64,000 bases of DNA from Xestospongia muta. Its lineage: Eukaryota > Porifera > Demospongiae > Haplosclerida > Petrosiidae. The translations under genes were made by a program, and so were the position numbers. This document shows, piece by piece, positions 1 to 24,049 of the stretch (its first letter is position 1; each line of letters opens with the position of its first letter). The notes beneath the pieces are model-generated. The model was given only the letters and a program-made list of their open reading frames with translations, had not been told where the DNA came from and made no database searches. The DNA lies in contig OY848917.1 of NCBI GenBank assembly GCA_963693285.1, positions 14,818,192 to 14,882,191 of the forward strand, read 5' to 3'.

Positions 1-13215
<13,215 letters not shown>

Positions 13216-13860
13216 ACGATATTATTCCCAGCTTATAACTTCCTAATAATAATACTAAGTGAAAATAAAGTTTTGTTATTCTATACTTCTAGGCCTTTTA
13301 TAAAATTACGGACTAGTTATAATTAAATTTTGATGTGGATTGTTATATAGATGCATGATAGTGTCTTTAAAACACTACATATGACTAAGTATCATATAAT
13401 GTTAACTTCATTCTCAAATAAACAAAGGAACAACTGATAGACAGGTCTACTTCTACAGAAACCTTGCTTTCAGATTGTCATAGTAAATCACTTGCAATAG
13501 ATATCTAAACATATCATATGCCAATCCAGTTTATCTATCTATCTATCTATCTATACCTACATGTAATGTAGTAGTCTCGTTTTGCTGTCTATGTCATCTG
13601 ATATAAGTAAGTAATATTACCAGCTGTTCACAGCATGCTACAGATTTAATCATATGGCAAAAACAGTTTGTTTTCAAAAGTGTTTGACTATAGTGAGGAA
13701 GAACAGACTTTAAGTCTTGATTTCTTTATTATATAGCTGTTCATACTACTGCATTTGACCATCACATAGTTAATACAAATTTGGCTTAAAACATATCTTA
13801 TATTGTTATGACAAGATTAACCACACACAGGAAACAAATAATTATATACATTTAGTTAAC
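13216..13860. other. Non-coding stretch downstream of the IP3R-like gene
   Basis: It starts with the 3' UTR and an AATAAA near 13262. A short (TATC)n run lies at about 13530-13555. I see no coding signal. Confidence 0.6.
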
Positions 13861-13883
13861 ATACATTTGTTCATTTGCTGCAT

Positions 13884-14254
13884 TCATAGAAACAGGTACT
13901 ATAATGCTATCAGAGCTTGTAGTATTCTTTTTCTCTTCTTGTCACTATCACCGCATGTGGTGAATGGGATTTCTGTGAAAATGGTAAGTCCTTTAATATT
14001 CAGAACTGTTATGTATACATGTACAGAACTCATTTTGAGTTCTTCCTGGTAAAACAAATAATAAAAACACTGAACAATATCTAATAGTCAATGCAAATTG
14101 TATCAATAACTCACTTGCTCGCATTGCATGTCAAAAAGGAATTAAATCGATCACATTTGACAAAGTCAGTGTTCAATATGACTGTCCCAACACCTGTGTA
14201 GCAATGGAATGGTCAGCAGACAATTGCAATATATGTGCTGCCACTATCTTTTAG
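13884..14254 (+). CDS. Possible small secreted Cys-containing protein (two putative exons, uncertain)
   Basis: A putative exon at 13884-13982 follows an acceptor-like CATTCATAG and encodes a strongly hydrophobic stretch (SILFLFLSL) followed by HVVNG, like a signal peptide, then a good donor (GTAAGTCC). A second open stretch, 14090-14254, follows ATCTAATAG and encodes about 54 residues with six cysteines ending in ATIF and a stop. Against it: no ATG is visible in frame in the first exon, and joining the two with these sites gives the other open frame, which lacks cysteines and stops at about 14253. It may be a decayed gene, or coding by chance. Unrecognised family. Confidence 0.22.
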
Positions 14255-15019
14255 TTTCAAAAAAATTGTACTGCCATTAATCCTTTATTATTATGACTGG
14301 ATGCACTTATACTCATTGTCATTCAGTGGCCTGACTCATATAGGCAGTAATTAGAGCTATTGTTCTATATAGCCATTGTATTTTTTATATGTTTTTGACA
14401 AGATCAAAGCTGATGTGAACAAACTTTAGTTTTGTATTTTTCTTTTTAATTTTAGAACCACACCAAAAACCCGCACACATCCAATTTTTAGATCCTACCT
14501 CTTTCTTTGAGAACGTTATTCTCTTAGAAAAGAACAGAAAGGTGTACCAGAAAAATACTTGATCAAAAATCAGTAATTAAGATAATTTAGATAATTAAGC
14601 ACATTAATAAAAGAGAGGAAATATATATCTACAGTGTGTACCAAACTATTTAATCAAGAGAAGTATTTATTTAATCTTTATTACACACTGACTTCATTTT
14701 CACTTTATCAATGATTAAAGATCTAAACTTTGAATTATCTTATATTATGTTACTTGCTAATATAATAACAGCTACAATACAAAAAATAACGATTACTATG
14801 TAAAATGCCAGTATTACCAACATTATTTATAATACCAATATTAACTACAATACCAGTATTATCTACAATACTGACATCACTATCAATACCAGTATTACTT
14901 ACAGTACTGGTAATACCAGTTTAACTACAATACTGGTAGGCATTCTACAATACTGACATTACCATCAATATACCAGTATTACATACAATACTATTAATAC
15001 TAGTAATAGACCTATGTTA
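14255..15019. repeat. AT-rich non-coding DNA with a degenerate ACCAGTATTA repeat
   Basis: From about 14808 to 15003, variants of ACCAGTATTAC and TACTGGTA recur many times in both orientations, giving a degenerate tandem, partly palindromic array. The rest is AT-rich with no coding signal. Confidence 0.55.
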
Positions 15020-15077
15020 GGCCACCTTAGTACATATTAGAATGGGAAACACACAGGAGTTACAGGTGCTGCAGACT
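15020..15077 (+). pseudogene. 5S rRNA 3'-end relic
   Basis: About 58 bp match the 3' half of the intact 5S gene of this window (TTAGTAC, GAATGGGA-A-AC, GGTGCTGCAGAC) with many substitutions. A T-rich stretch follows, as in a Pol III terminator. The internal promoter boxes are missing. Confidence 0.75.
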
Positions 15078-15311
15078 TTTCCTCTTTACATTTTGTAATA
15101 CATACTGACTTTTGTTGACAATAAGTTTAAAAAGCAGATAATTGTTACTTAATGCTATTAATTGTTATTGCTAGAATAGTTCATGAAAAAATGTCTTAAT
15201 TGATGAAATAGGGCAGTTGGGTATTTAACTATTGGATCATAGCACTGCTTGCTAGACCAATGCAATGATCATGACACTGGAATAAATACCTGTTTCTTTT
15301 CAATGCTAATT

Positions 15312-15398
15312 GTCTGCAGCCATACAATGTTGAAAGCAACGTCGGGCAAGCATAGTACTGCAATGGGAGACACCCCAGGAATTGCTGGTGCTGCAGAC
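15312..15398 (+). pseudogene. 5S rRNA pseudogene with internal deletion
   Basis: It begins GTCTGCAGCCATAC and ends GGTGCTGCAGAC like the intact 5S gene, but about 30 bp between GTTGAAAGCA and ACGTCGGGC are lost, including most of the internal promoter (box A region). It is 87 nt against 118 nt for the intact copy. A T run follows. Confidence 0.85.
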
Positions 15399-15815
15399 TT
15401 TTTTCATTTTTTTTACCAATACATTTTCTTGTTCAATTTTTATTTAAAATAGAAATAATTAAGATGACTTAAATATAAAGTAAGAGGCAAAAGCTTAATT
15501 ATGATTGTTAGCGTCTTCCTTGTTGCCTTGATTAATAGATTCACTCACATATGTACAGCAATAAAGGTACATCATTAATCTTTAAGATCACAGATTATTA
15601 ACACTACAACTTCAGAAAATGACAAAAAATGTATTGTGGCCAGAATTTTTAAATTTTTAAGGGTACAGTACAGGATCTTGATTTTCCTTCATTGACAATA
15701 TCTAATCAAAGAGCTTTTAGTAATTAAGATTTGAGTGGAGGCATCTTTGATCACCTCTGCCATCTGTTGCATTAGATTTAACGATAGGAGTATCTATTGT
15801 TTGTGCATCATTAAT

Positions 15816-15884
15816 GTGTAACTTCAGTGTTCAAAATCAATAAGAACTTGTTCTTTCAATAGTCAGATAAGAACTGGTGCCACA
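15816..15884 (-). pseudogene. Degenerate 5S rRNA fragment
   Basis: TAACTTCAGTGTTCA and, 40 bp on, CAGATAAGAACTGGTGC match the plus-strand reading of the intact minus-strand 5S gene (TAACTTCAGTGTTCAGATGG then GAACTGGTGC), with an insertion between them. It is a weak, partial relic. Confidence 0.4.
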
Positions 15885-16439
15885 GATATTATTTATCAAG
15901 AAGAAATAGGTATTTGAGCCAAAAGGTGAAATATTCAGGTTCTCAAATAACTTTTTGATGCTTGCTTCATATAACATTTATATATAAATTATATATGACA
16001 CTAAGGTACCACAACAATTATTAAAAGACTATTATCAAAAGAACAATAAGAAATACACTAAAGAGGAAAACCAAGTCACCTGTACTCTACCCTCTACCTC
16101 CATATATGTATATGTTCCTGGCGATCTACTGGACTGGCTATTATTTGACAATATCACAAGTATAAACATGATATATCTCTGAATGTGGACTTACTAAGTT
16201 TAAATTTGTCAGTTTCTGAACATTGTATAGTGTTATTGTACAACCTGTGGTCTTAAAAATCAATTGTGTACCTTTCTTGTTGTATGTGATTCTATCAAGG
16301 AATGCTAGCAATCATAATTAACCCTTTGCCTCTTCCTTTGTATTTTTAAGTCATCTTAATTATTTCTATTTTCAATAAAAAATCGAAAAAAAGAACTAGT
16401 ATTGGTTGAAAACCAAAAAAAAAAAAAAAGAAGAAAGAA
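15885..16439. other. AT-rich non-coding DNA
   Basis: I see no coding signal. The right end (about 16417-16439) is an A-rich run that, on the minus strand, is the T-rich termination region of the 5S gene. Confidence 0.5.
16417..16439 (-). terminator. Pol III oligo-T terminator of the 5S gene
   Basis: On the minus strand, the sequence after the 5S 3' end is pyrimidine-rich and contains about 16 consecutive Ts, the standard RNA polymerase III stop signal. Confidence 0.8.
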
Positions 16440-16557
16440 GTCTGCAGCACCAGCAATTCCCGGGCGGTCTCCCATTCCAGTACTACGCTGGCCCGACGTT
16501 GCTTAACTTCAGTGTTCAGATGGGAACTGGTGCTTTCAACGTGGTATGGCCGCAGAC
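16440..16557 (-). rRNA. 5S ribosomal RNA
   Basis: The reverse complement is a full 118-nt 5S rRNA. It starts GTCTGCGGCCATACCAC and ends GGTGCTGCAGAC, so its ends pair. The internal control region is intact (GAAGTTAAGCAACGTCGGGC and TGGAATGGGAGACCGCC). The RNA is part of the large ribosomal subunit and is transcribed by RNA polymerase III from its internal promoter. Immediately downstream on the minus strand is a stretch ending in about 16 Ts, a Pol III terminator. It lies alone rather than in a tandem array, but three relics lie within 1.5 kb. Confidence 0.95.
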
Positions 16558-17284
16558 AAGGATAAAGGAAAGAAACAGATATTTATATCAAGTGTTATCA
16601 CATCGCTCTAACAGTGTTCTAATCTATTATCTTAATTTTACAGGGCATTACAATGTTATCCTCTTAGATAATATAAACTAGCTCAAATTTATTTATTTAT
16701 TAATATGACTTGTTATTCATTAGTGTGCTTTAAATGTTGTGCTGGAGTTAGTTTTGCTTGGAGTATTGCAGTAAATATTCATGTTGATTATAAGGATTTC
16801 CTACAACATATCAATAATATACTAGTATCTTGTGCTATCTTATATAGTATACAGGATCTCACTGATGAATTAACAATAATTGCAGAGACTGCATCAGTTC
16901 TGACATATTAATAAAAACCACATCTCTCTGAGAAGGCCATATTCATATGGAAAAGAAAAGCATAAAAGAATTTTTAAATCTCTGAAATACACAGTCACTC
17001 ATATTTAAAATAAAGGCATTGGAGCAACTAAAAAGCTAGAAGTTACTATTTTAGGCTACTAATAAAATCCTTTATTTTGTAGTTGAAAAATAAATTATAT
17101 GAATAAGTTGGCCGCACTTTGTGGATGTTAAACAGCTCTAGTATTTTGAGAGTTGTGTATACAAACATTTTCCTCTCTTTTAGCATGAATTTATAAACTG
17201 ATAAACTGTGGCCATTACTGTAATATTGTAGTATAATTAAATATACAGAAAACATACTATATATATACTACAAGTAACAGTTTA
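16558..17284. other. Non-coding stretch upstream of the 5S gene
   Basis: AT-rich. Open frames here are short, lack splice support and show no recognisable product. Confidence 0.5.
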
Positions 17285-17789
17285 TATTAACGACGATTGA
17301 AGGACGAGAAAGTTCGTCATTCAATGAATGGGTTGGGTCTGGATCGTGAGACTAGCTACTCCCGAGTGTGTTTTCATGCATACATTCGCTCTCACTTTTA
17401 TTGCTAAACATAAACTGATGACCGTACATTTGCTTTCCTCGTTTGAAACAATTAATCGCCAAAGATATCACTGTAGGTAGGCGTTGTGTTTGGTCATTTT
17501 GTACGCGTAACCAGTTGTTGAAAGTAAGAAACGTTTATTTCAAAAATTCTCGAGCATGTAGATCATCTAGTAAGCCACCAATTTCAGGCAAACGCCTTTT
17601 TGCTAGCAAAAATTGGTCGAATGTATGCATAGAATACTGAATAGTATCTGTGATGAGACCGTACGCAATTCATCCACCCCCACATTAGCCATCGACTGCA
17701 AGTCTGCATATTGAGCATGCTCAGTGGTTAGTCTCGAATAGCCAGCCCCTCCCCCCTACGGGAAGGGAGGGGCTGTAGAAAAACAGAAA
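17285..17789 (+). promoter_or_regulatory. CpG-richer promoter and leader of the death-like-domain gene
   Basis: Base composition changes clearly: CG dinucleotides are frequent against AT-rich surroundings. At 17743-17775 an 11-bp GC-rich perfect inverted repeat (CAGCCCCTCCC / GGGAGGGGCTG) lies 15 bp before the ATG at 17790. It could be a promoter G/C box pair or a leader hairpin. Confidence 0.45.
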
Positions 17790-18644
17790 ATGGCGGAAAA
17801 AAGTAAGAGGTGTAAACAAGCTTTTAATATATTGCCTATATATATATGTCATTTGGTATCCATCAATAATGACGGAAACTGATCTAGTGTGATTAAATTA
17901 ATACTAATCACAGATTTCAATTCATTTATGCATATTTTGATAACCACATAATTTGTACAATATATTTGTATTGTCTTTGTTACCATTAGTCTGTATTTTA
18001 CATTTTCAGATAACATTGCCCTGTTCGTTCAAAAAAGCCGTGTTCACCCTCCACATGTAAGCTTACAGTTGGCTAGTATTGATTGTAAGTGGCATGAAAT
18101 TGGTACTGCTTTAGACGTAGACTTTAATTACTTAACTGGATTACAAGGTCAACTTGGGTCGAATAGTGTTCGACTTACATCGGTTATTAATTCATGGTGT
18201 ACAACTACAGATAATCATACTTGGTCTATGGTTCTAGAAGCTGTGGAAGGACCGCTTGTCAATAACAGGGCTAAGGGTGGTGAAATACGTAGATGGCTGG
18301 CCCAACAGCCTAATTTAGATGTGAAGAGCCAGGCTAAGCCTCGTAATGTAATAACATTGCTAGCCAGTATTGATGCTAAATGGCATGAAATAGGTACTGC
18401 CCTAGACGTAGACTTCAATTTCTTAACTGGATTAGGAGGTCAACTTGGGTCGAATAGTGTTCGACTTACTTCGGTTATTAATTCATGGTGTACAGCTACA
18501 GATAATCCTACTTGGTTTATGATTCTACAAGCCGTGGAAGGACCTCTTGTCAATAACAAGGCTAAGGGTGGTGAAATACGTCGATGGCTGGCCCAACAAC
18601 CTCAATTTAATGATTACATGGAAAACAAATACAAGAAACAATGA
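17790..18644 (+). CDS. Tandem death-like-domain protein
   Basis: Two exons: 17790-17802 (ATG GCG GAA AAA A, donor GTAAGAGG) and 18010-18644 (acceptor TTTTCAG), giving 215 residues. After a short leader (residues about 1-24) come two copies of a domain of about 80 residues, joined by a short linker; the duplicated unit is exactly 97 codons (291 bp). Each copy has the pattern W-HEIG--L-V, L-VI-SWC, TW--I/VLEAVEGP and EIRRWL, typical of death-superfamily domains (helix 1 W..IG..L, helix 5 tW). The copies differ at only a few positions, so the duplication is recent or homogenised. Such domains mediate homotypic assembly of signalling complexes. There is no enzymatic or membrane segment, so a small adaptor or decoy is likely. 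The reading frame is sure; the fold assignment is by pattern only. Confidence 0.85.
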
Positions 18645-18928
18645 TAACTTCCTTTATAATTGATGCTCCCATATTGCTAGACTAATTCCTATTAGTTATA
18701 TTTTGATTTTTTGGTTATTTTTTGATAAACTTAGCTAGTGAGTGGAACATGTGTTCACACACAAACTATTAAAGGTTCATTACAAAAGGAGTTTTATTCT
18801 GGTTCTTAAGAAGTGAAACCCTGCCCCCAGTACACTCTGCTGCAGTCTCATATTCCGTCCTAAGATTCAAATGACCTGGTTGAGTGGGCGTTAAGAATGT
18901 CTTTGAATTGATGTGGTTTCTTTGGAAT

Positions 18929-18972
18929 GGTACTTACTCAAAATAATCATGGAGTCCAATTATGAATTTTTA
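18929..18972 (-). pseudogene. Methyltransferase exon-end relic
   Basis: This stretch matches the plus-strand sequence at about 21941-21980, the end of exon 1 and the splice donor of the methyltransferase gene at 20827-22294, with two small indels. In minus sense it reads the equivalent of AATTGGACTCCAT followed by TTTTGAGTAAGTA. Only about 44 bp are preserved. It points to a former third copy or a captured fragment. Confidence 0.7.
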
Positions 18973-19049
18973 TAATGGCATTCATATTGTAGCTTATGTG
19001 AGTGTCACTATCTATGTATTTACAGTTAAGTATGCAAAGTAAACTTATT

Positions 19050-19089
19050 AACCTCGCTGTGCGTGGGCGCATAGCGAGGGTACTGTAGT

Positions 19090-19148
<59 letters not shown>

Positions 19149-20228
19149 TGTTACCAGAGTTGTTTTTTTTGAACTGCTATAACTTGGCAACCGAAGCATT
19201 AGCAGCTACCAACGTTTAGCAACGAATAGAAAAGCATGTGGACTTTACAACAGTAGTGTCAAGAACATCGTCAAGGAAAACAGAAGCTTAAAACTCGCAA
19301 AAGAATTTTCAGGCTGCAGAGGTCAAGTGCCGTTTCTCGAAAAGTAAAAAACTTAACGTGGAGATTTTTTAGTATGTTGTAAACAATCTCAGAGAAATAC
19401 GGATCAGCAAGACAGAAGGCCGTTGGTCGAAGTAATCGTTAGAAAAGTTCTGAAAAATGTTTTTTGGACTTGGAGCGAAGTAACGCATTCAGGAAACGTC
19501 TCCAAGCACTGAAAAGACTGCTACTAATAGATAATATATCGATTTATATTTGTACCACGGGACGTTTCCAAAGAAGGTTTCATCTTCAAGTTACAATAAA
19601 TTTTGTATATGAAATATTGATAGATTTTTCAGGCTGCAGAGGTCAAGTGCCGTTTCTCGAAAAGTAAAAAACTTAACGTGGAGATTTTTTAGTATGTTGT
19701 AAACAATCTCAGAGGAATACGGATCAGCAAGACAGAAGGCCGTTGGTCGAAGTAATCATTAGAAAAGTTCTGAAAAATGTTTTGTAGACTTGGAGCGAAG
19801 TAACGCATTCAGGAAACGTCTCCAAGCACTGAAAAGACTGCTACTAATAGATAATATATCGATTTATATTTGAACCACGGGACGTTTCTAAAGAAGGTTT
19901 CATCTTCAAGTTACAATAAATTTTGTATATGAAATATTGATAGATTTTAAAGGGTCATGTAAAGACTCAGAGAAACTTTTCATCACGAAAGTAGCACTTA
20001 ATCTTGCTTGGGAATTGAATGATACTATCACTTATTCAGTTACTGCTTCACAAACATGGCAAAGCTAGAAATCAAGCAACAATTAATGAGCATATACAGA
20101 ATGACAAAGCTTGCCATTTTATAACCACACCTTCTGGAATGTTAATAAATTTTCTTGCAATAACAACATCATAGCTGGGCCTAAGCTGGCATAGAATTTA
20201 TAAATAACTTAGAAACTACAGCGAGGTT
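19050..20228. mobile_element. Non-autonomous element with 11-bp terminal inverted repeats
   Basis: The left end AACCTCGCTGT (19050-19060) is exactly inverted at the right end, ACAGCGAGGTT (20218-20228), enclosing 1179 bp. Directly inside the left end is a hairpin (CCTCGCTGTGCG / CGCATAGCGAGG) at 19051-19078, then a (TG)n run (19093-19147). A 320-bp unit is then tandemly duplicated (19306-19625 and 19626-19945). No transposase reading frame is present and I see no clear target-site duplication. It could be a MITE-like DNA element or another foldback repeat; the class is undecided. Confidence 0.6.
19306..19948. repeat. 320-bp tandem duplication inside the element
   Basis: TTTTCAGGCTGCAGAGGTCA recurs exactly 320 bp apart (19306 and 19626), and the sequence that follows is nearly identical through both copies, with about five substitutions noticed. 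Confidence 0.92.
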
Positions 20229-20598
20229 CGGCACTTTAGTGCCTTTCATTGTTACAGGCAGTAATTTCATTGGTCTCTTTTTGAAAGTCATGCTGTGCAA
20301 CTAAAGTTTAAAGAAACAATTCCTGTGAACGTGTAGTTTATCCTTATTTTTCTCAAAGCTATTCTAAATAAAGATTTCACAATTTTCTTTAATAAATGCA
20401 TGGACATCTCAAACAGATCTTGTATACATCATATGTGATTAGTTTAAGACAAAGTACTGAGTATTGTATGACAGGTGAACACATGCTGGATTAAACGGAT
20501 TATGTCTACATTGCCTGGCTATTTGATTGGCATTCTTTTCCTTTCACATACAAATAACATTCAAGAAATCTATGTAAAGTGTTATTTTGATGTTAAGG

Positions 20599-20634
<36 letters not shown>

Positions 20635-20826
20635 GATCTTTCTATTTTCTTACCCAAATCTTAATTTTTTGGTCTTCCTCTTTCTTTATCTTGACAAAAC
20701 CCATCAGGAGTAATGTTTTCATTAAACATGCATGCAGAGACTCTTTATATAAAAAAATTATTAAAAACTATATACAAAACAGGTGAGGCAAAACTATGTG
20801 CATACTATACTGCACACATTAATGTT

Positions 20827-22294
20827 TCAGTCTACAAGTTTGGCTAAAACAAACTCCATTGCTTTACAATCCCTGTAGATATGTAATGCTTCTTGAGGAA
20901 TTGGCTTACGACAGCTCATCTCTACTGAAAAACCAAGCACACAAAGCATTGAATGGATGTCTTCAGATGTCAAATAGGCTGTCTTGAATTCCTTCTTGTT
21001 AACAACATAAAAAGTACGTTCCTCTGTGATCAAAAGGGCTAAATAACCACCAGATTTGAGTAGTGACTTCAATTTGGCTATGCCAGTTTTATATCCATCT
21101 TTAGAATCAAAGGCACATTCAAGAGCAAAATTTGAATGGATGACATCAAAACATTGAGATACTCCAGGAAGAAAAGTTGCAGATGTAATATCACATTGAA
21201 TGACAGACTTAATTTTACTGCGTAACTCTTGTTCTCTTGTTTTTATTACTTCAGGAATGACATCTTGACCTTCTAAGGTACGAGCCACAAACCTACACAA
21301 TGTATAAATAAGATGAAGAATACTAGATATTAATTTGTTCTTCCAGAGGATGTTGTGCACTTGTCATGACAAGTTCAATTATATTTCAACCTGTTTAATT
21401 CTTTTTTTTTAATTCCATACAATGCAACTCTTCATAGTCAGGCCAAATAACAACAATAAGCTATTAATGAGTATAATAGATAAAAATTCGAGTCTTGAAA
21501 AGATTAAGTTACTTAAGTTCAAATCTTCATTCATGGTAAGTAGTGTAATGAGCTAGTCATTTTTGACTGTATCGTGAGAAAAAATATTTAGGTAAATTAC
21601 ATCATAACAATCACAAGAGAATAGCATCGTAATTAACTTTGCAGTTAACTCTACCACTGTCTGATGTAATTATCAGTAGGTATTCAGGTTACACATATTA
21701 AACAAACTAACACATTTGGTTATTATATATAATACTACTAATTGGAAGCGTGGACAGGAAGTGACACGAGTCATTACTATTAGTGACCACTTATTGTCTA
21801 ACAGTGACAGAGATTTCATAAGCTATAGCAAAAATATATGTTCCCATTAAATGAGAAAGAGGCATGTTACTACAATCATTTTGTCATTATAAAATTATTA
21901 ATAAAAGGTTTGACTTTTAGAAAGGTGGACATACATATCTTAGAATGGTTACTTACTCAAAATATGGAGTCCAATTATGAGCCTCTGGGTCATTTTTTCT
22001 CCATAGTTCCACCTCCGTTCTTGCAGCAGGTATAAATTCAGCAAACGTGATATCATGAAAATGTGGAGCGGCACTAATAAGTGCATAAATAGCTGGTCCT
22101 CCTCCAAACTCCAGTAAAGAAGCAGTGGAGTTGTCCCAGTTTGTACTGAACTTGGTATAAAATTGATGATAGTTTTGAAGATAGAAACTCATGAAACTTT
22201 CTTTGTCATTTATTTCTCCATTGAATCTAGTCTGGAGATAATTCTTAGCATCAAACATTGTTTGATGAGCAGCAGAAGTACTAGATACTGCCAT
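20827..22294 (-). CDS. NNMT/PNMT/TEMT-family small-molecule N-methyltransferase, copy A
   Basis: Two exons: 21957-22294 (ATG at 22294, donor GTAAGT) and 20827-21292, giving 267 residues against about 264 for human NNMT. It is an SAM-dependent methyltransferase. Family members methylate nicotinamide, phenylethanolamine or thioethers; the substrate here is unknown. Visible features: SAM motif I LLEFGGGPAIYALI at about residues 61-75, an acidic FAEFIP after strand 2, NWTPYFE at the exon end, the FDVIHSNFALE segment, GGYLALLI and a C-terminal LAKL. The SAM motif has FGGGP where vertebrate members have IGSGP. Its paralogue lies head-to-head at 24050 with the intron at the same place. An acceptor-like site (TTCAATAG) just before the ATG suggests a spliced 5' leader from about 22989. 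Confidence 0.88.
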
Positions 22295-24049
22295 TTTGTT
22301 TCTATTGAAAAAAGCATAGAATGTAATACATTGTACTTACTTTTGTCTATGTAGTTAAAACTATAAACAACGATGTATGAGAACAAAGTATGAGTGCATA
22401 GCTATATTTTGAAAGAAGCAATTTATATGAGGTATGTCTGATATAATGTATACACAGTATAGTACATGGTACCGACTTCAAGCAGATCTAATGAGACGTC
22501 GGAATAAAACCTAAATATTTACTTACCATATCATATATATTCATAATATAGCATACACTGACAGACAAATTCACTACTTCATACTTAGCATTGCTTTAGT
22601 TTTAGTTTGAATTTATTTTTGGTCTTTGAATAATTATATTATATCATTGGCTTTTAACTTAGTGTTCATTTATAGCATTAGTAGTTCATAAGTTCTAGTT
22701 AGTGATACAAAATCTTTAATGATTTTAATAGTCTCAGTTTTGATCAGTTCATCTTTTGAGTAAAGTTTAGGTTTGGATTTAGTTTAGTATAGTTACTAGA
22801 GTACAGCTTTTAGTATTAGTTCAAGTACACCTTAATTGGTGTATATTTCTGTTAACTGTTGTACTGACTCAATAATGACTGACACATGATCCCAAACTTA
22901 TCAAAATTAAATATTATATCTAAACTCCAACAGATATAACATATGAATACAATAGGATAATTGCCATTACCTAGTAATTAACTTACTTCAAATTCTTGGT
23001 CAGTGCTTTGTTTAGTAATGACTAACAATGCCCAGAGGAAGTGGCATTAGAATAGCTGAGACAGGTAGTAAAACCTGTTTAACTTGTGCAGCAGGTTACA
23101 TCGTGTTCTTCACGTGCAAAAGGTTACATGTTATGAATTATTCATTTACGGACAAATAACCTACATCGCAATTACTTTTCACAAATTTTCTACCTTCTCT
23201 TTGTGGAGGAAACGAATTAATAAGCGGTGATAAATACCCTCTGTGATACAGAGCTGCACTTTTCTGCTCAAGGAACTACAGTCTAAATTCAAGTAAGTAC
23301 TTACTAGTTAGTTTCATCATCAATGAGGTCACTGCCCAAACTAGTTTTACCGGTTGACCTTTGTTGTCATACGAGACACATGGCGCTCGCTTGCTATCTC
23401 TTTAAAAGTAAAAATTAGCGATATTCTTACGCGGTGCGTACTGTAAATAGACTTGCAAATCTTGTTTCTCGATAAAGCAGGTCAGTTCATTGTAGGTTTA
23501 GGGCAAGCCAAAATGATTAATGTCTACAGATGAAGACATATTTTCTTATGCAATTCAGCAACTCTTTTATTAGTATAAGTGTAGTCAAAGCCACTTTACT
23601 GAGTGCAGACATACTATATATGACTGTTTTGTTGCAAGGGCCAAAAGACACTTTTGGTACTATAATTATACTACTAATTGCATTATTACTATCATTATAA
23701 TTTACTGAATTCCAAGAATGTCAAACAAATGGTTAATTAGATATGTATTTTAATGGTTGGTTAGTTACAGTCACTGAGACGGCAGTTGAAGACCATTTCT
23801 AACCTATTATTAGTTGTTAAAACATAATTTTGTGCATTCTTGCAATATAGTTAGTGTTTTAGGAACATTGTATTCCCTTGTGGCTTTTATTAATTTGATT
23901 TTCAGATGCTACAATATATATGTATATAAACATCACTCCACAACCTCTAGCCGTCTCTCCTTATTAAATTTTGCAGAAGATAATGTTTATGAGGCGCAAG
24001 GTTTCACTACTTTGTTATTATATAGGTAATTACAATATATACATGTACA
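22295..24049. promoter_or_regulatory. Shared upstream region of the divergent methyltransferase pair
   Basis: Both genes appear to have untranslated first exons. Minus strand: donor GAA|GTAAGTT at about 22988 and acceptor near 22303. Plus strand: a leader exon ending CAA|GTAAGTAC at about 23293, with an acceptor TTATATAG at about 24026. A TATA-like GATAAATA lies near 23229, about 30 bp before the plausible plus-strand start. The putative promoter core is therefore about 23050-23260. There is no other coding signal. Confidence 0.4.

Noticed and set aside
16406..16681. Plus-strand frame of 91 codons
   Set aside because: It runs antisense through the 5S rRNA gene.
16705..16911. Short ATG-initiated frame of 68 codons
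   Set aside because: No homologue, no splice context, and composition like the surrounding AT-rich DNA.
20475..20786. 103-codon plus-strand frame
   Set aside because: AT-rich low-complexity content over a TA microsatellite at the 3' side of the methyltransferase gene; no recognisable domain.
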